64,000 nucleotides of DNA from Aestuariivivens marinum (GCF_022662175.1 NZ_JAKMCR010000002.1:62001-126000), one strand, 5' to 3'. Counted from the first letter of the stretch, positions 28,517-38,252 are shown. Numbers and translations are program-made. The notes: generated from the sequence alone by a model not told the origin.

Positions 28517-30220
28517 ATGGGAGTTGTAATTGACATCGTAAAAAAATTTAAATCCATCTCCAGATATAACCAAATTCTAAAGGTCTTGATAAAATATGGC
28601 TTTGAAGATTTGGTTCAGTATATGGAAGAAAACAAACATTATACCTTTGTTCAAAAATTAATTCCCAATACCACAAAAAAACGAGTTGCCAAGTATAGTA
28701 AATGGGCCAAAATGAGACTGGTCTGTGAAGAACTAGGTCCCACTTTTGTTAAGTTTGGCCAAATATTGAGTAATAGACCAGATTTAGTACCGCTGGCATT
28801 AACCCTAGAATTAGAAAAGCTTCAAGATAATGTTCCTCCAATGTCTGAAGGCATGGCCAAAACAGTTGTTGAAACTGAACTTAAAGATACGGTTGAAAAC
28901 CTCTTTGCCTGGTTTGAACCGCAACCCTTTGCCTCTGCATCTATGGCACAAGTACACAAAGTAACCCTTCACTCAGGTAAACGGGTTGCCTTAAAAATAC
29001 AACATGCTGGCATTTATGATGTAATTGTCGAAGATATAAAGGTCATGTACAAAATAGCCCATGTATTAGAGAAAAAAATACCCTCTTTAAAAAGTTTCGA
29101 TCCTGTAGGATTGGTTAAGCATTTTGAGGCTTCAATATTAAAAGAACTCGATTTTATAAATGAATCTGTTAACGTTCAGCGGTTTTACAATAACTTGGTC
29201 AACGACCACTCTTTAGAACAGTTTGCCAAGGCCCCCAAAGTATACCAAGAGTACACAACAACAAAAGTTTTAGCCTTGGAGTTTGTTTCAGGAACTAAAA
29301 TAGATAGAATAGAAAAATTAAAGTCTAAAAACATTGACACCAAAATTATTGCCCGTAGGCTATCGATAAGTTATTTTAAACAGATTTTTGAATATGGGTT
29401 CTTTCATGCAGACCCCCACCCCGGGAACTTACTGGTGCTCCCTAACAACCATATTTGCTATTTGGACTTTGGAATGATGGGAAGCATGCTGCCTAGAGAT
29501 ATTTTAATTTTTGGAAAGCTGTTTATTGCCATCAACAATAAAGATGTAAAAAAAATAATTAGGACTTTACAGCAGCTTTCAAATAATGCTCCCATTTTAA
29601 ACAGGAGAGATTTAGAATTTGATATTAACGAATTTGTTGAAAAATATTATGTCCGAGATGTCCATAAAAATGAAATGAGCACTATTCTATTAGAACTAAA
29701 AGATATCATCATCGCCCATGGTTTAAAAGTACCTACTTACTTCTTCCTTTTTGCAAGATCACTAATTACCATTGAAGGTGTTATTGAAAAACTCGATCCC
29801 AGCTTAGAACAATTTGAAATTGTAAGACCCTATTTAAAAAGTAGCGCCACAAAAACATACAACCCTATATTAATGGGCAAGAAAATTGTTAACTCAATCG
29901 TAGAGCTAACGGATTACATGGATGAATTCCCCCTAGACTTGAAGAATGCAATACGGAAAATTAATTCTGGACAGATAAAGGTTGATTTAACCCATAAGGG
30001 TATAGACCCAATGGTACATACCCTTCAAAGAATAACAAAACAATTAATTGCTGCATTTATCATGGTAGCTCTTATTGTTGGAGCTACCCTCTTTATCATT
30101 TTCAAAATCACTCCACTTTTAAATGGTATCTCTGTATTGGGTATTTTAAGTTTTGCCTCTGCTGTAATTATAGGTTTTGGAATGGTCTCCAATATCAAAA
30201 AAGGTGATTATGACTATTAG
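28517..30220 (+). CDS. UbiB/ABC1-family atypical protein kinase
   Basis: 567 residues from the ATG at 28517; longer starts overlap the preceding gene. The family core is present: the KxGQ-like VKFGQILSNRPDLVP that occludes the substrate site, SASMAQVHK with the Ala-rich loop, the Lys of VALKIQHAG, HADPHPGN for catalysis, and the metal motif LDFGMMG. Two C-terminal membrane helices (after HTLQRITKQ) fit the family. UbiB proteins support isoprenoid quinone synthesis or trafficking, here presumably menaquinone. The placement in a low-oxygen regulon fits that idea but the substrate is not shown. Confidence 0.93.
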   Translation: MGVVIDIVKKFKSISRYNQILKVLIKYGFEDLVQYMEENKHYTFVQKLIPNTTKKRVAKYSKWAKMRLVCEELGPTFVKFGQILSNRPDLVPLALTLELEKLQDNVPPMSEGMAKTVVETELKDTVENLFAWFEPQPFASASMAQVHKVTLHSGKRVALKIQHAGIYDVIVEDIKVMYKIAHVLEKKIPSLKSFDPVGLVKHFEASILKELDFINESVNVQRFYNNLVNDHSLEQFAKAPKVYQEYTTTKVLALEFVSGTKIDRIEKLKSKNIDTKIIARRLSISYFKQIFEYGFFHADPHPGNLLVLPNNHICYLDFGMMGSMLPRDILIFGKLFIAINNKDVKKIIRTLQQLSNNAPILNRRDLEFDINEFVEKYYVRDVHKNEMSTILLELKDIIIAHGLKVPTYFFLFARSLITIEGVIEKLDPSLEQFEIVRPYLKSSATKTYNPILMGKKIVNSIVELTDYMDEFPLDLKNAIRKINSGQIKVDLTHKGIDPMVHTLQRITKQLIAAFIMVALIVGATLFIIFKITPLLNGISVLGILSFASAVIIGFGMVSNIKKGDYDY

Positions 30221-30278
30221 TTACATTCATTTTAACAATGAACTAAACAATAAGTTTAATTATTATTTAAAACAGAGC

Positions 30279-30328
30279 AAGGGATTCCAAAAAGTTGCTT
30301 AGAAGATTATCTTATTGTGGAATCCCTT
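30279..30328. terminator. Hairpin between convergent genes
   Basis: A perfect 11-bp stem, AAGGGATTCCA with TGGAATCCCTT, lies between the convergent UbiB and coiled-coil genes. It lacks a long T run on either side, so its strength as a terminator is uncertain. Confidence 0.5.
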
Positions 30329-30367
30329 CGTGTATTTAGGATGGTATTTTAGGTTTCCTTATTTAGT

Positions 30368-30970
30368 TCAAGGTTTGGAAAATGCATTTTTAAAATGTCC
30401 ATAGGCTTCAGATATTTCATTTAGGAAATGCTCTAGTCTGGTTTCTTCTTTTTTCCTAGCATATTTACCCTTAAATTTATCTATAAAACTATTGAACTCA
30501 TTTTTACCCCGTTCAAATGATTCATTGGCTGCTCTTTTGTCTTTTTTAAACTTTTGCTCTAAGATCTCCAACTGAATTTTAAATTGTTCTATTTCAATAA
30601 GTGTTAGCGCATACATTCTATTTAACGTCTCATTAGTCTTTATTTTTACTTCAATATCATGCAACGTGGTTAACAATTGCTTTTTTTGTTTTTTAAAAAC
30701 CTCTCTTGTTTCTGCTTTTCCCAAGGCCAATTGTACACGAAGTTCATCAAATTTGGTATGTAGTTCTTCTATTTTTTCTCTAATGCCTTTAATTTTAAAT
30801 TCACTATTGTGAAGAAATAGGTTAAATTTCTTCTTTACTTCTTCGTACTTATCTTGAGCTTCTGCCTTTCCTAAAGCAGATTTGACTTGAAATTCTTCTA
30901 ATTCTATAGCCGATTTTCTAAGGGCTCTAATTATTTTTTCAACAAATTGAATATCTTCTTTATTTTTCAT
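30368..30970 (-). CDS. Coiled-coil protein with three internal repeats
   Basis: 200 residues, almost wholly helical and highly charged. A unit of about 45-50 residues recurs three times, best seen as VKSALGKAEAQDKYEEVKKK, VQLALGKAETREVFKKQKK and IQLEILEQKFKKDKRAANES. Each is an LGKAE-type start followed by a Lys-rich helix. No known domain is recognised; structural, DNA-compacting or membrane-associated roles are all possible. A CRP/FNR-type box lies about 60 bp upstream of its start. Confidence 0.75.
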   Translation of the reverse strand: MKNKEDIQFVEKIIRALRKSAIELEEFQVKSALGKAEAQDKYEEVKKKFNLFLHNSEFKIKGIREKIEELHTKFDELRVQLALGKAETREVFKKQKKQLLTTLHDIEVKIKTNETLNRMYALTLIEIEQFKIQLEILEQKFKKDKRAANESFERGKNEFNSFIDKFKGKYARKKEETRLEHFLNEISEAYGHFKNAFSKP

Positions 30971-31025
30971 GATGGATTGAATTTATAATACTATTAAATA
31001 TCCTAACAATAATGAGCTTGTACAA

Positions 31026-31037
31026 TGACGAGCATCA
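31026..31037 (-). promoter_or_regulatory. CRP/FNR-type box upstream of the coiled-coil gene
   Basis: TGATGCTCGTCA on the minus strand, centred about 61 bp before the start codon at 30970, the same distance as other members. The -7 element at the expected spacing is weak, so this is the least certain promoter of the set. Confidence 0.5.
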
Positions 31038-31131
31038 GTTTTGCCTATTGAAAACTAAAAATTATAATTACTTCTAGCACATAATGTATAATATATCTCT
31101 ACAGTTTTATAGTAAACCATGAGGAACCAAA

Positions 31132-31174
31132 TGATTTTAATCATTTTATATGTAGGAGTGATATTATAAATTTA
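31132..31174 (+). promoter_or_regulatory. CRP/FNR-type promoter of the mlaEFD operon
   Basis: Box TGATTTTAATCA (31132-31143), 23 bp, then TAAATTTA (31167-31174). The predicted transcription start near 31180 would fall on a possible TTG start, which supports the ATG at 31195 as the true mlaE start. Confidence 0.77.
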
Positions 31175-31194
31175 AATATTTGAAAAAACGTAAT

Positions 31195-31965
31195 ATGCTG
31201 AAATTAATTCAAATAGAAGCGTTCTTTGTTGAAATTGGCGAACTCACAAATTTTGCCAGAAGGTTTTTTAAAGAACTTATTAAAAAGCCCTTTGAATTTA
31301 ATGAGTTTTTAAAACAATGTTACAATGTTGGAAACCGATCTTTTCTATTAGTTGGTATTACCGCTTTTATAATAGGTCTTGTAATTACATTACAGACAAG
31401 ACCAACTCTTGAGGAGTTTGGGGCTGAATCATGGATGCCCTCTATGGTTAGCATATCGATTGTTAGGGAAATTGGCCCTGTAATTATTGCACTAACATTT
31501 GCTGGTCGAATTGCTTCTGGAATAGGTGCCGAATTAGGCTCTATGCGTGTGACAGAACAAATTGATGCCATGGAAGTCTCTGGAACTAACCCTTTTAATT
31601 TCCTCGTGGTTACTAGGGTGCTTGCTACTACATTTATGCTTCCTATATTAGTAATAATAGGTGACGGCATTGCTCTTTATGGCTCTTATTTAGTAGAAAA
31701 TCTAAAAGGCGATGTTTCCTTTCCGCTTTACTTTACCAAAGTTTTTAATGCTCTAAGGTTTGGTGATATAATTCCTGCTACTTTAAAGACTTATTTTTTT
31801 GGATTTGCCATTGGTTTGGTAGGGTGTTTTAAAGGTTATCATTGTGATAAAGGAACCGTAGGGGTTGGTTTGGCGGCAAATTCTGCAGTAGTATTCTCAT
31901 CCATGCTTTTGTTTATCATAGACTTTATAGCAGTTTTTGTAACAGACATATTTTTTGAAATTTAA
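31195..31965 (+). CDS. mlaE: MlaE-type lipid transport permease
   Basis: 256-residue MlaE/permease with five to six membrane helices, core of an MCE-type ABC system that moves phospholipids between inner and outer membrane. The family signatures are GSMRVTEQIDAMEVSGTNP (coupling helix) and the GFAIGLVGCFKGY region. The ATG at 31195 is preferred over an in-frame TTG at 31180, which lies on the predicted transcription start. mlaF follows 3 bp downstream. Confidence 0.92.
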   Translation: MLKLIQIEAFFVEIGELTNFARRFFKELIKKPFEFNEFLKQCYNVGNRSFLLVGITAFIIGLVITLQTRPTLEEFGAESWMPSMVSISIVREIGPVIIALTFAGRIASGIGAELGSMRVTEQIDAMEVSGTNPFNFLVVTRVLATTFMLPILVIIGDGIALYGSYLVENLKGDVSFPLYFTKVFNALRFGDIIPATLKTYFFGFAIGLVGCFKGYHCDKGTVGVGLAANSAVVFSSMLLFIIDFIAVFVTDIFFEI

Positions 31966-31968
31966 AAA

Positions 31969-32745
31969 ATGACTCTAACACAAAACATACAAGAACGAAA
32001 AGCTTTAAACTTCAAAAAGCCTATAATCGAAATTAAAAATTTAAAAAAGGCATTTGGCAATCACATTGTTTTAAATGGATTTAACTTGTTACTTTTTGAA
32101 GGTGAAAACCTTGTAATAATGGGCAAGTCTGGCTCAGGAAAGTCAGTGATGATAAAATGTTTGGTAGGGTTAATGGAACCTGACTCTGGCAGTGTTAAAA
32201 TAATGGACAAGGATATAGCTACTCTGGATCAAGTAGATTTAGACGAATTACGTACCGAAATTGGTTTTCTATTTCAAGGAAGCGCACTTTACGATTCCAT
32301 GACTGTAAGAGAAAATTTAGAATTTCCTTTAAGACGACATAAACATAAGTTTGGTAAAATAACCGACGCAAAACAACTCGTAACTGAAGTCCTAGAAAGT
32401 GTAGGTTTGGCCCATACCATAGACCTAATGCCAGCTGAACTTTCTGGCGGTATGCAACGACGAATCGCATTAGCGAGAGCTTTAATATTGAAACCTAAAA
32501 TCATTCTGTACGACGAACCAACTAGCGGTCTGGATCCAATAACTGCTAAAGAAATTATTGAACTCATGAGACGTGTGCAGCAGCAATACAAAACATCGTC
32601 CCTTATAATAACTCATGATGTGGATTGTGCCCGGGTCGTTTCGGAACGTATGATTTTATTAATTGATGGCATTAACTATGCCGAGGGAACTTTTGACGTA
32701 TTAAAAAAATCAAAAGATGCCAAGGTAAAAGCATTCTTTAAATAA
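31969..32745 (+). CDS. mlaF: MlaF-type ABC transporter ATPase
   Basis: 258 residues with Walker A GKSGSGKS, Q-loop in FLFQGSALYDSM, signature LSGGMQRR, Walker B IILYDEPTSGLDP and the switch His in IITHD. These match the ATPase of MCE lipid transporters. The N-terminal 20 residues before the ABC core are extra. It powers the MlaE permease encoded just upstream. Confidence 0.94.
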   Translation: MTLTQNIQERKALNFKKPIIEIKNLKKAFGNHIVLNGFNLLLFEGENLVIMGKSGSGKSVMIKCLVGLMEPDSGSVKIMDKDIATLDQVDLDELRTEIGFLFQGSALYDSMTVRENLEFPLRRHKHKFGKITDAKQLVTEVLESVGLAHTIDLMPAELSGGMQRRIALARALILKPKIILYDEPTSGLDPITAKEIIELMRRVQQQYKTSSLIITHDVDCARVVSERMILLIDGINYAEGTFDVLKKSKDAKVKAFFK

Positions 32746-32756
32746 ATATACATATC

Positions 32757-33740
32757 ATGAAAAAAACATACAATCAAAAACTCTATTTAGGTCTCTTAGT
32801 TATAATAGGGCTAATTCTTTTTGTGGTAGCCATTTACTTAATTGGTAATCGCCAAAATATGTTTGTAAAAACCTTTACAATTAGTGCAAATTTTAATAAT
32901 GTAAATGGTCTTATGCACGGTAATAATGTGCGCTATTCTGGAATAAACATTGGTACCGTAAAGACTATTTCAATGATAAACGACTCAACAATTAATGTCA
33001 CCATGACCATTGAAGAAAAAATGGTAAAACATATTAAAAAAGATGCAATAGCAACCATAGGAACCGATGGTCTAGTAGGTAACATGATCGTAAATATTAT
33101 CCCAGGAAAAGGGAATTCTAACATGATCTCATCTGGAGATGTCATTAAATCTTACACCAAAATTGGCACAAACGAAATGCTCAATACTTTAAATGTAACC
33201 AATGAAAATGCAGCTTTACTAACTGCAAAATTACTTAATATAGCAGATGCCATGGCAGATAGTAAAGGAACCTTTGGCATGCTTATTAATGATACCGTTG
33301 TATCCCATAACTTAAAGCAAACTGTTAATCAATTACGTATTATGAGCATCGAAGCCAACAAGTCCATGAAATCCCTTAACTCCATAATCAATACCATAAA
33401 TTTTAATGAAAGTGTTGCCGGTATACTACTAAACGATTCCATTGAAGCGCAAAAAGTAAGAGTATTACTTACTAATCTCGAAGCTTCTTCAGAAGGAATT
33501 AAAATGGTAATAAACAATATAAATGAAACCATTACTGACTACAAAAATGGTAAAGGAACAGTAGATTACCTATTTAAGGATGAAGATTTCGTAAGAAATT
33601 TAGAGCAATCCATTAAAAATATTAACGAAGGAACTGATAAGTTTAACCAAAACATGGAAGCTTTAAAGCATAATTTTTTGACAAAACGGTACTTTAAGAA
33701 GTTAGAGAGACAAGAAAAAGAAAAGCAAACAAGTAATTAA
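32757..33740 (+). CDS. mlaD: MlaD/MCE-domain lipid-binding protein
   Basis: 327 residues: one N-terminal membrane helix (about 8-28), one MCE domain (about 38-115, with VNGLMHGNNVRYSGINIG and IGTDGLVGNMIVNI), then a long helical C-terminal region that could form a periplasmic tunnel. It completes the MlaEFD complex; no MlaB or MlaC gene is adjacent. Convergent with the PPOX gene. Confidence 0.92.
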   Translation: MKKTYNQKLYLGLLVIIGLILFVVAIYLIGNRQNMFVKTFTISANFNNVNGLMHGNNVRYSGINIGTVKTISMINDSTINVTMTIEEKMVKHIKKDAIATIGTDGLVGNMIVNIIPGKGNSNMISSGDVIKSYTKIGTNEMLNTLNVTNENAALLTAKLLNIADAMADSKGTFGMLINDTVVSHNLKQTVNQLRIMSIEANKSMKSLNSIINTINFNESVAGILLNDSIEAQKVRVLLTNLEASSEGIKMVINNINETITDYKNGKGTVDYLFKDEDFVRNLEQSIKNINEGTDKFNQNMEALKHNFLTKRYFKKLERQEKEKQTSN

Positions 33741-33787
33741 ATGATTTTTATAAAACCTATAAATTAATAATGAAGTGCAACAAAGTT

Positions 33788-34246
33788 CTACATAAATTGG
33801 CGTTCTCTTCCTGTAACATCATCTATATCTATTTTAAAAACTACAGGTGTGCCTTCTTTATATATTTTACTGGAAAATTCACTTAAAAACTTTAAGTCCC
33901 TCCCCTCTTTCCATTTAATTAAACCTTTTACACCTTCTGTAAATTTATGCAAATTAATTTTGGCAGTGCTACCAATAAATTCATCGTAGACACCATAAGC
34001 CACTACAGATCTCCAATTATTAACGGAATCTATTTCAGAAACTTCTAATGACACAGCACTATTAATACGCAAGGCCTTTATCTTATGCCCAATTCCCGAA
34101 TAACCAATTATAGTATTAGCACTATTATCATAAAAATATGTAATAGGCACTATGTAAGGGTGATTGTTATAAATGTATGCCAAATGCCCTATAAAATTAT
34201 TTTGGAGCAACTGGTAACATTTAGATTTTCCTAATTTTAGAATCAT
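33788..34246 (-). CDS. PPOX-family flavin-binding protein
   Basis: 152-residue split-barrel protein of the pyridoxamine-5'-phosphate-oxidase-like class (NimA/flavin-nucleotide-binding branch). Typical elements are FIGHLAYIYNNHPYIVPITYFY at the first strands and the GIGHKIKAL loop. Most members bind FMN, F420 or heme; the substrate is unknown. It is a single gene with its own CRP/FNR-type promoter, which overlaps the end of the metallophosphoesterase gene upstream. Confidence 0.85.
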   Translation of the reverse strand: MILKLGKSKCYQLLQNNFIGHLAYIYNNHPYIVPITYFYDNSANTIIGYSGIGHKIKALRINSAVSLEVSEIDSVNNWRSVVAYGVYDEFIGSTAKINLHKFTEGVKGLIKWKEGRDLKFLSEFSSKIYKEGTPVVFKIDIDDVTGRERQFM

Positions 34247-34270
34247 TTCTACAACTGGTTAATTATGCAA

Positions 34271-34313
34271 CTAATTTATTTGATACGATGAATTAAAAAA
34301 ATGATATTAGTCA
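34271..34313 (-). promoter_or_regulatory. CRP/FNR-type promoter of the PPOX gene
   Basis: Minus strand: TGACTAATATCA (34302-34313), 23 bp, TAAATTAG (34271-34278). The box overlaps the stop codon of the preceding metallophosphoesterase gene. Confidence 0.75.
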
Positions 34314-35534
34314 GTTTGATTGAAGTGTAATTAAAGTAACCTCTGGCCGCATGCCTAATCTCCCAGGAAAACCAATCCATCCCAACCCCCTGTTAACATA
34401 CAAAAACTGCTCATTGTGTTTATATAACCCAGCCCAATATTTATATTTATATTTTATGGGGCTCCAGGTCATATCCTTGTAATTAAGTCCAAGTTGCATC
34501 CCATGTGTGTGCCCAGAAAGTGTTAAGGCTATATCTGTTTTATCAATTACCTCATTTGACCAATGACTAGGGTCATGCGAAAGCAAAATTTTAAAACGGA
34601 TATGCTCTATGGTTTTTATAGATTCCTTTAAATCACCGTATTGTTTAAACGGTGGTTTTCCCCAATTTTCAACACCAATTACAGCTAATTTTTCATTGTT
34701 AAGTTCTATTATTTCAGATTCATTTAGTAACAACCTAAAACCAATATCCTCATAAAAACGTTTTATTTTAATAAAGTTGTCTTTCTTTTCTTTAGCAGTC
34801 TTCCATTCAGAATAATCACCATAATCATGGTTTCCAAGAACGGCATATTTTCCTTTACTCGCCAATAATTTCTTAAATATACTACTCCAACCTCTTAACT
34901 CCCATGCATAGTTATTAACCAAGTCACCCGTAAAAAAGATAAAATCAGGGTGCACATTATTAATCAGTTTTATAGCCTTTTGTAAAATTTCATATCTGTA
35001 ATTGAAGCCTCCAATATGCAAATCGGATATATGTACAATCTTCAAGCCTGCCAAGGCCTTTGGCAACTTACTAAAATGTATAATATGGGGGTGGACCTTA
35101 AAATGGTAAACAGATTTAAAAATAGCATATACAATTACAACAAAGGGTAATACCCCAGATAATAAGCCAACCAAAGGTACCACAATGGTCGACTCCTTTT
35201 CTGCTATAATATAGTTTCCAAAAAACAATATCGATATAATTATAACAAATAAAATCTTAGGTATAAACGATGAAACAGTAAGACCATATAATGAGGAAAC
35301 CAATAATTGTTTCCGTCTTGGATTAATGTCGTCTAGGGTAATCTTAAGAACAATTATTGCAGATATAAGCCCTATAGTAAAACACCAAAACAATACATAG
35401 ATAATACTTTTAAATGCTGGCGAAATTAGCAATCGTGTAATTTCCTGAAGCCAATAAAACGACAGTACATCTACCCCGACAATAGCTATACATAACAATA
35501 TTATGGTAAACAGGGAGTAACTCCTCATAAACAT
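34311..35534 (-). CDS. Membrane-anchored metallophosphoesterase
   Basis: 407 residues: about four N-terminal membrane helices, then a calcineurin-like phosphoesterase domain with its metal-binding motifs in order: ISDLHIGG, FTGDLVNN, LGNHDY, LLSHDP and LSGHTHG. This layout resembles YaeI/LpxH-like enzymes that act on lipids or nucleotides at the membrane. It is the last gene of the cbpA-cbpM-mscS-pgsA-like operon and abuts the previous gene without a gap. Confidence 0.9.
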   Translation of the reverse strand: MFMRSYSLFTIILLCIAIVGVDVLSFYWLQEITRLLISPAFKSIIYVLFWCFTIGLISAIIVLKITLDDINPRRKQLLVSSLYGLTVSSFIPKILFVIIISILFFGNYIIAEKESTIVVPLVGLLSGVLPFVVIVYAIFKSVYHFKVHPHIIHFSKLPKALAGLKIVHISDLHIGGFNYRYEILQKAIKLINNVHPDFIFFTGDLVNNYAWELRGWSSIFKKLLASKGKYAVLGNHDYGDYSEWKTAKEKKDNFIKIKRFYEDIGFRLLLNESEIIELNNEKLAVIGVENWGKPPFKQYGDLKESIKTIEHIRFKILLSHDPSHWSNEVIDKTDIALTLSGHTHGMQLGLNYKDMTWSPIKYKYKYWAGLYKHNEQFLYVNRGLGWIGFPGRLGMRPEVTLITLQSN

Positions 35535-36131
35535 TCATTTTAGTTGTTTCCCTTTTAACCTCCGTTTATCCTTTAAAGCCCAATAAATCCCTTTAACATC
35601 TGAGGCCCATTTTTTATACATAAAAATTAAAGTAATCTCTTCAATTGTTTCCAAAACACCTACTATGATCATTGTATAAAACAAAATAGGTTCAGGTCTA
35701 AAGAATAAAGACCATAAAATAAACAGGCTTTGCAGTACTGCCGAAATTTTAGCCAGATAGGTATGAAAAGCTGTTGCCTTACCATATTTCATATAAGCCA
35801 AGATCATTTGAACCACATAAGGTACAAAGGCAATGAGTATTAATGTAAGGTTAGCTTTAATAAAATGTGTTTCAAAATAAAACAAACCTATAAGCCCTAT
35901 AATAAGTGTTATTTGGTCCCCGAACGAATCCAATTGAGACCCTCTAGGACTTGTTATATTAAATTTTCTCGCTAAATAACCGTCAATGGCATCTGTTGAA
36001 TAACTTACCAGTAAGAGCCAAGTGAAAACCAAACGACAATCCAACCATAACATTGCCAACAAAACTGGTGCTGCCACTATACGGTAGAACGAAAACCAAT
36101 CGGCAATATTAAAGTTTTTGAACGTTAGCAT
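35535..36131 (-). CDS. CDP-alcohol phosphatidyltransferase
   Basis: 198-residue integral membrane enzyme with the CDP-alcohol signature D-x2-DG-x2-AR-x8-G-x3-D-x3-D, seen as DAIDGYLARKFNITSPRG then SQLDSFGD. Such enzymes join CDP-diacylglycerol to an alcohol such as glycerol-3-phosphate or inositol. Which alcohol is used here is unknown; it is likely an additional paralogue beside a housekeeping PgsA. Directly adjoins its operon neighbours. Confidence 0.9.
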   Translation of the reverse strand: MLTFKNFNIADWFSFYRIVAAPVLLAMLWLDCRLVFTWLLLVSYSTDAIDGYLARKFNITSPRGSQLDSFGDQITLIIGLIGLFYFETHFIKANLTLILIAFVPYVVQMILAYMKYGKATAFHTYLAKISAVLQSLFILWSLFFRPEPILFYTMIIVGVLETIEEITLIFMYKKWASDVKGIYWALKDKRRLKGKQLK

Positions 36132-37040
36132 TTATTCAGCTTTATTTGTTAATTCAACATTTATTTCAGGTATCTTAATAAGTTCTAAAGTCGCAGATGC
36201 TAATGACACTTTTCCTTTTGTTTTCTTTATGGCCTTATGGATTTCATCATATAACAAATGTTTGGTAGAGCGTCTCCTTTTATAGTCAACAATATACCTT
36301 AAGTTAAATTGAATCCAGTTATCGGTTAATGTAATGGCTAATGTAGGATCAACCAAAGCATCTTCAATATAATACTTATTAACAACCGATTTCCATTGAG
36401 ATTTAGACTTTGCTGTAAATTCCGAAAGGATATTTGAGGCTATCTTAATGATCAGCGATTTCGCGATCTCCTTATCGGACCCATAGGTAACCGGTAAATT
36501 AAGCTCATCCCATATGAAAGGAAAATCTTGGGAATAATTGTAAATAGGTCCTTTAAAAACAAAGGCATTACTTAATTTAACAATGCGCCCACTGTAATTA
36601 TCACTACTTACCCATTGCCCAATTTCCATCATAGTCGTATAAATACTATCTACATCAATAACATCTCCCTTAATACCATTGATTTCTATTCTATCCCCGG
36701 GTTTATATACTTTAACGATAAAAATATATAATGATCCTGCAATACTTAAAATCAGTTCCTGAAGTGTAATGGCAATTCCTGCGGTAAACAATCCAATGGC
36801 CAGTGTTAAGTCTTTAATATTACCCGAAAAATATGAGAAGGTCAACAATATTAAAATAACATAACCCAGTATCTCTATGCCCTTTTGAGATTTATACCTT
36901 GCCACTGTATCTGTAACTTGTTTTCTTAAAAACCTTCGTGCAAGTTGTATAAGGATTAAAACAAATACAACTAACAATAGATATTTTACAATACTATATG
37001 TAGTTGGGTGCTCAACAATCCATGTTTTAATTTTATCCAT
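36132..37040 (-). CDS. MscS-family mechanosensitive channel
   Basis: 302 residues with three N-terminal membrane helices; the third (about 65-95, LTLAIGLFTAGIAITLQELI) is the pore-lining helix. A beta domain follows with the family region VYKPGDRIEINGIKGDVIDVD, then a mixed C-terminal domain. MscS channels release osmolytes upon membrane tension. The gene is part of the cbpA operon. Confidence 0.88.
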   Translation of the reverse strand: MDKIKTWIVEHPTTYSIVKYLLLVVFVLILIQLARRFLRKQVTDTVARYKSQKGIEILGYVILILLTFSYFSGNIKDLTLAIGLFTAGIAITLQELILSIAGSLYIFIVKVYKPGDRIEINGIKGDVIDVDSIYTTMMEIGQWVSSDNYSGRIVKLSNAFVFKGPIYNYSQDFPFIWDELNLPVTYGSDKEIAKSLIIKIASNILSEFTAKSKSQWKSVVNKYYIEDALVDPTLAITLTDNWIQFNLRYIVDYKRRRSTKHLLYDEIHKAIKKTKGKVSLASATLELIKIPEINVELTNKAE

Positions 37041-37049
37041 GTTAATTGT

Positions 37050-37346
37050 TTATAAATCTTCATACAATCTCAACCTATTGTGCAGCATCCTTATTTCTTG
37101 TCTTAAAGCATATACTTGCTCCAATAAATTATAAATGGCATCAATACCTTCAATATTTATATCTAAATCATAGTGTAACCTAACTATTTTTTCAACCTTT
37201 ATTAATTCTTTATTATGAATAAAAAATGTGCCCTTATAAGCCTTTAATTCAATAAGTTGAAATTCTTTTAACCTATTAATAAAGGCTACAGGAACTTTAT
37301 AATGCTTGCAAACTAATTTTACTGGTATTAAATCTGTTCTTTCCAT
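37050..37346 (-). CDS. cbpM: CbpM-like MerR-family chaperone modulator
   Basis: 98 residues with a MerR-type winged helix at the start (LIPVKLVCKHYKVP...FINRLKEFQLIELK) and a C-terminal helix that dimerises, as in CbpM, the specific inhibitor of CbpA's J-domain. The start overlaps the last base of cbpA, confirming the pairing. Confidence 0.85.
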   Translation of the reverse strand: MERTDLIPVKLVCKHYKVPVAFINRLKEFQLIELKAYKGTFFIHNKELIKVEKIVRLHYDLDINIEGIDAIYNLLEQVYALRQEIRMLHNRLRLYEDL

Positions 37347-38233
37347 TATGATCGTAACGCTTGTAACTGTTCAATTAATTCTTTTTCCCTACTCGATAGA
37401 TTAGTAGGTAATTTAATATGATAGGTTATTATTAAATCCCCGAATTGTGCCTCTTTTTTATATTTTGGAAAGCCTTTCCCTTTCAGTTTTACTTTAGTGC
37501 CATTTTGGGTCCCTGGTTTTATGTTGAGTTTTACTCTTCCAGTAAATGTCTCCATAGTAACCTCTCCTCCTAACAAGGCTGTATATAAATCTAAATCGAC
37601 CGTGGTGTATAAATTTTCTTTATCCCTTTTGAATTTAGAATGGTTTATGATAGAAAATTGAATATACAAATCCCCATTGGGACCTCCATTAATACCTTTC
37701 CCACCATGTCCCTTAATTTTTATTACTTGCCCATTTTCAACACCCGCTGGAATGGTAATTCTAATGTTTTTGTTATTAAGGGTCAACGTGCGTTTATGTG
37801 ATGTATATACATCTTTCAAGTTTAATTGTAATTCGGCATTTAAGTCCTGGCCCCTAAACTTAACTTGCCTACCTCCTGTTCGGGAATGCGAACCAGTAAA
37901 CATATTTCTAAAAAAAGCTGAGAAATCTTCTTCAGAATACCCTTTGGAGTCACTTTGGTAATGTCCTTTATATGGCCCTTGATGCTTAGATTTTTCAAAT
38001 TCATCTGCATGTTGCCAATGTTCACCATAGGCATCATATTTTTTTCGGTTATCAGGATTACCCAATACTTCATTGGCCTCATTAATTTCCTTAAATCTCT
38101 TTTCAGCATCTACATTATTTGGATTTAAGTCGGGATGGTATTTTCTTGCCAACTTCCTGTATGCTTTTTTAATATCATCCTCTGAAGCTGACTTAGATAA
38201 GCCAAGAATTTTATAATAATCTAAAAAAGGCAT
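37346..38233 (-). CDS. cbpA: DnaJ-type co-chaperone CbpA
   Basis: 295 residues: J domain (1-70) with the HPD triad in RKYHPDLNPNN, a Gly-rich linker, and two DnaJ C-terminal substrate-binding domains without the zinc-finger cysteines. That is the class II (CbpA) layout. It stimulates DnaK and also binds curved DNA in E. coli. First gene of a five-gene operon with its own CRP/FNR-type promoter. Confidence 0.93.
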   Translation of the reverse strand: MPFLDYYKILGLSKSASEDDIKKAYRKLARKYHPDLNPNNVDAEKRFKEINEANEVLGNPDNRKKYDAYGEHWQHADEFEKSKHQGPYKGHYQSDSKGYSEEDFSAFFRNMFTGSHSRTGGRQVKFRGQDLNAELQLNLKDVYTSHKRTLTLNNKNIRITIPAGVENGQVIKIKGHGGKGINGGPNGDLYIQFSIINHSKFKRDKENLYTTVDLDLYTALLGGEVTMETFTGRVKLNIKPGTQNGTKVKLKGKGFPKYKKEAQFGDLIITYHIKLPTNLSSREKELIEQLQALRS

Positions 38234-38252
38234 TTGTTTCTTTAATTATTCA

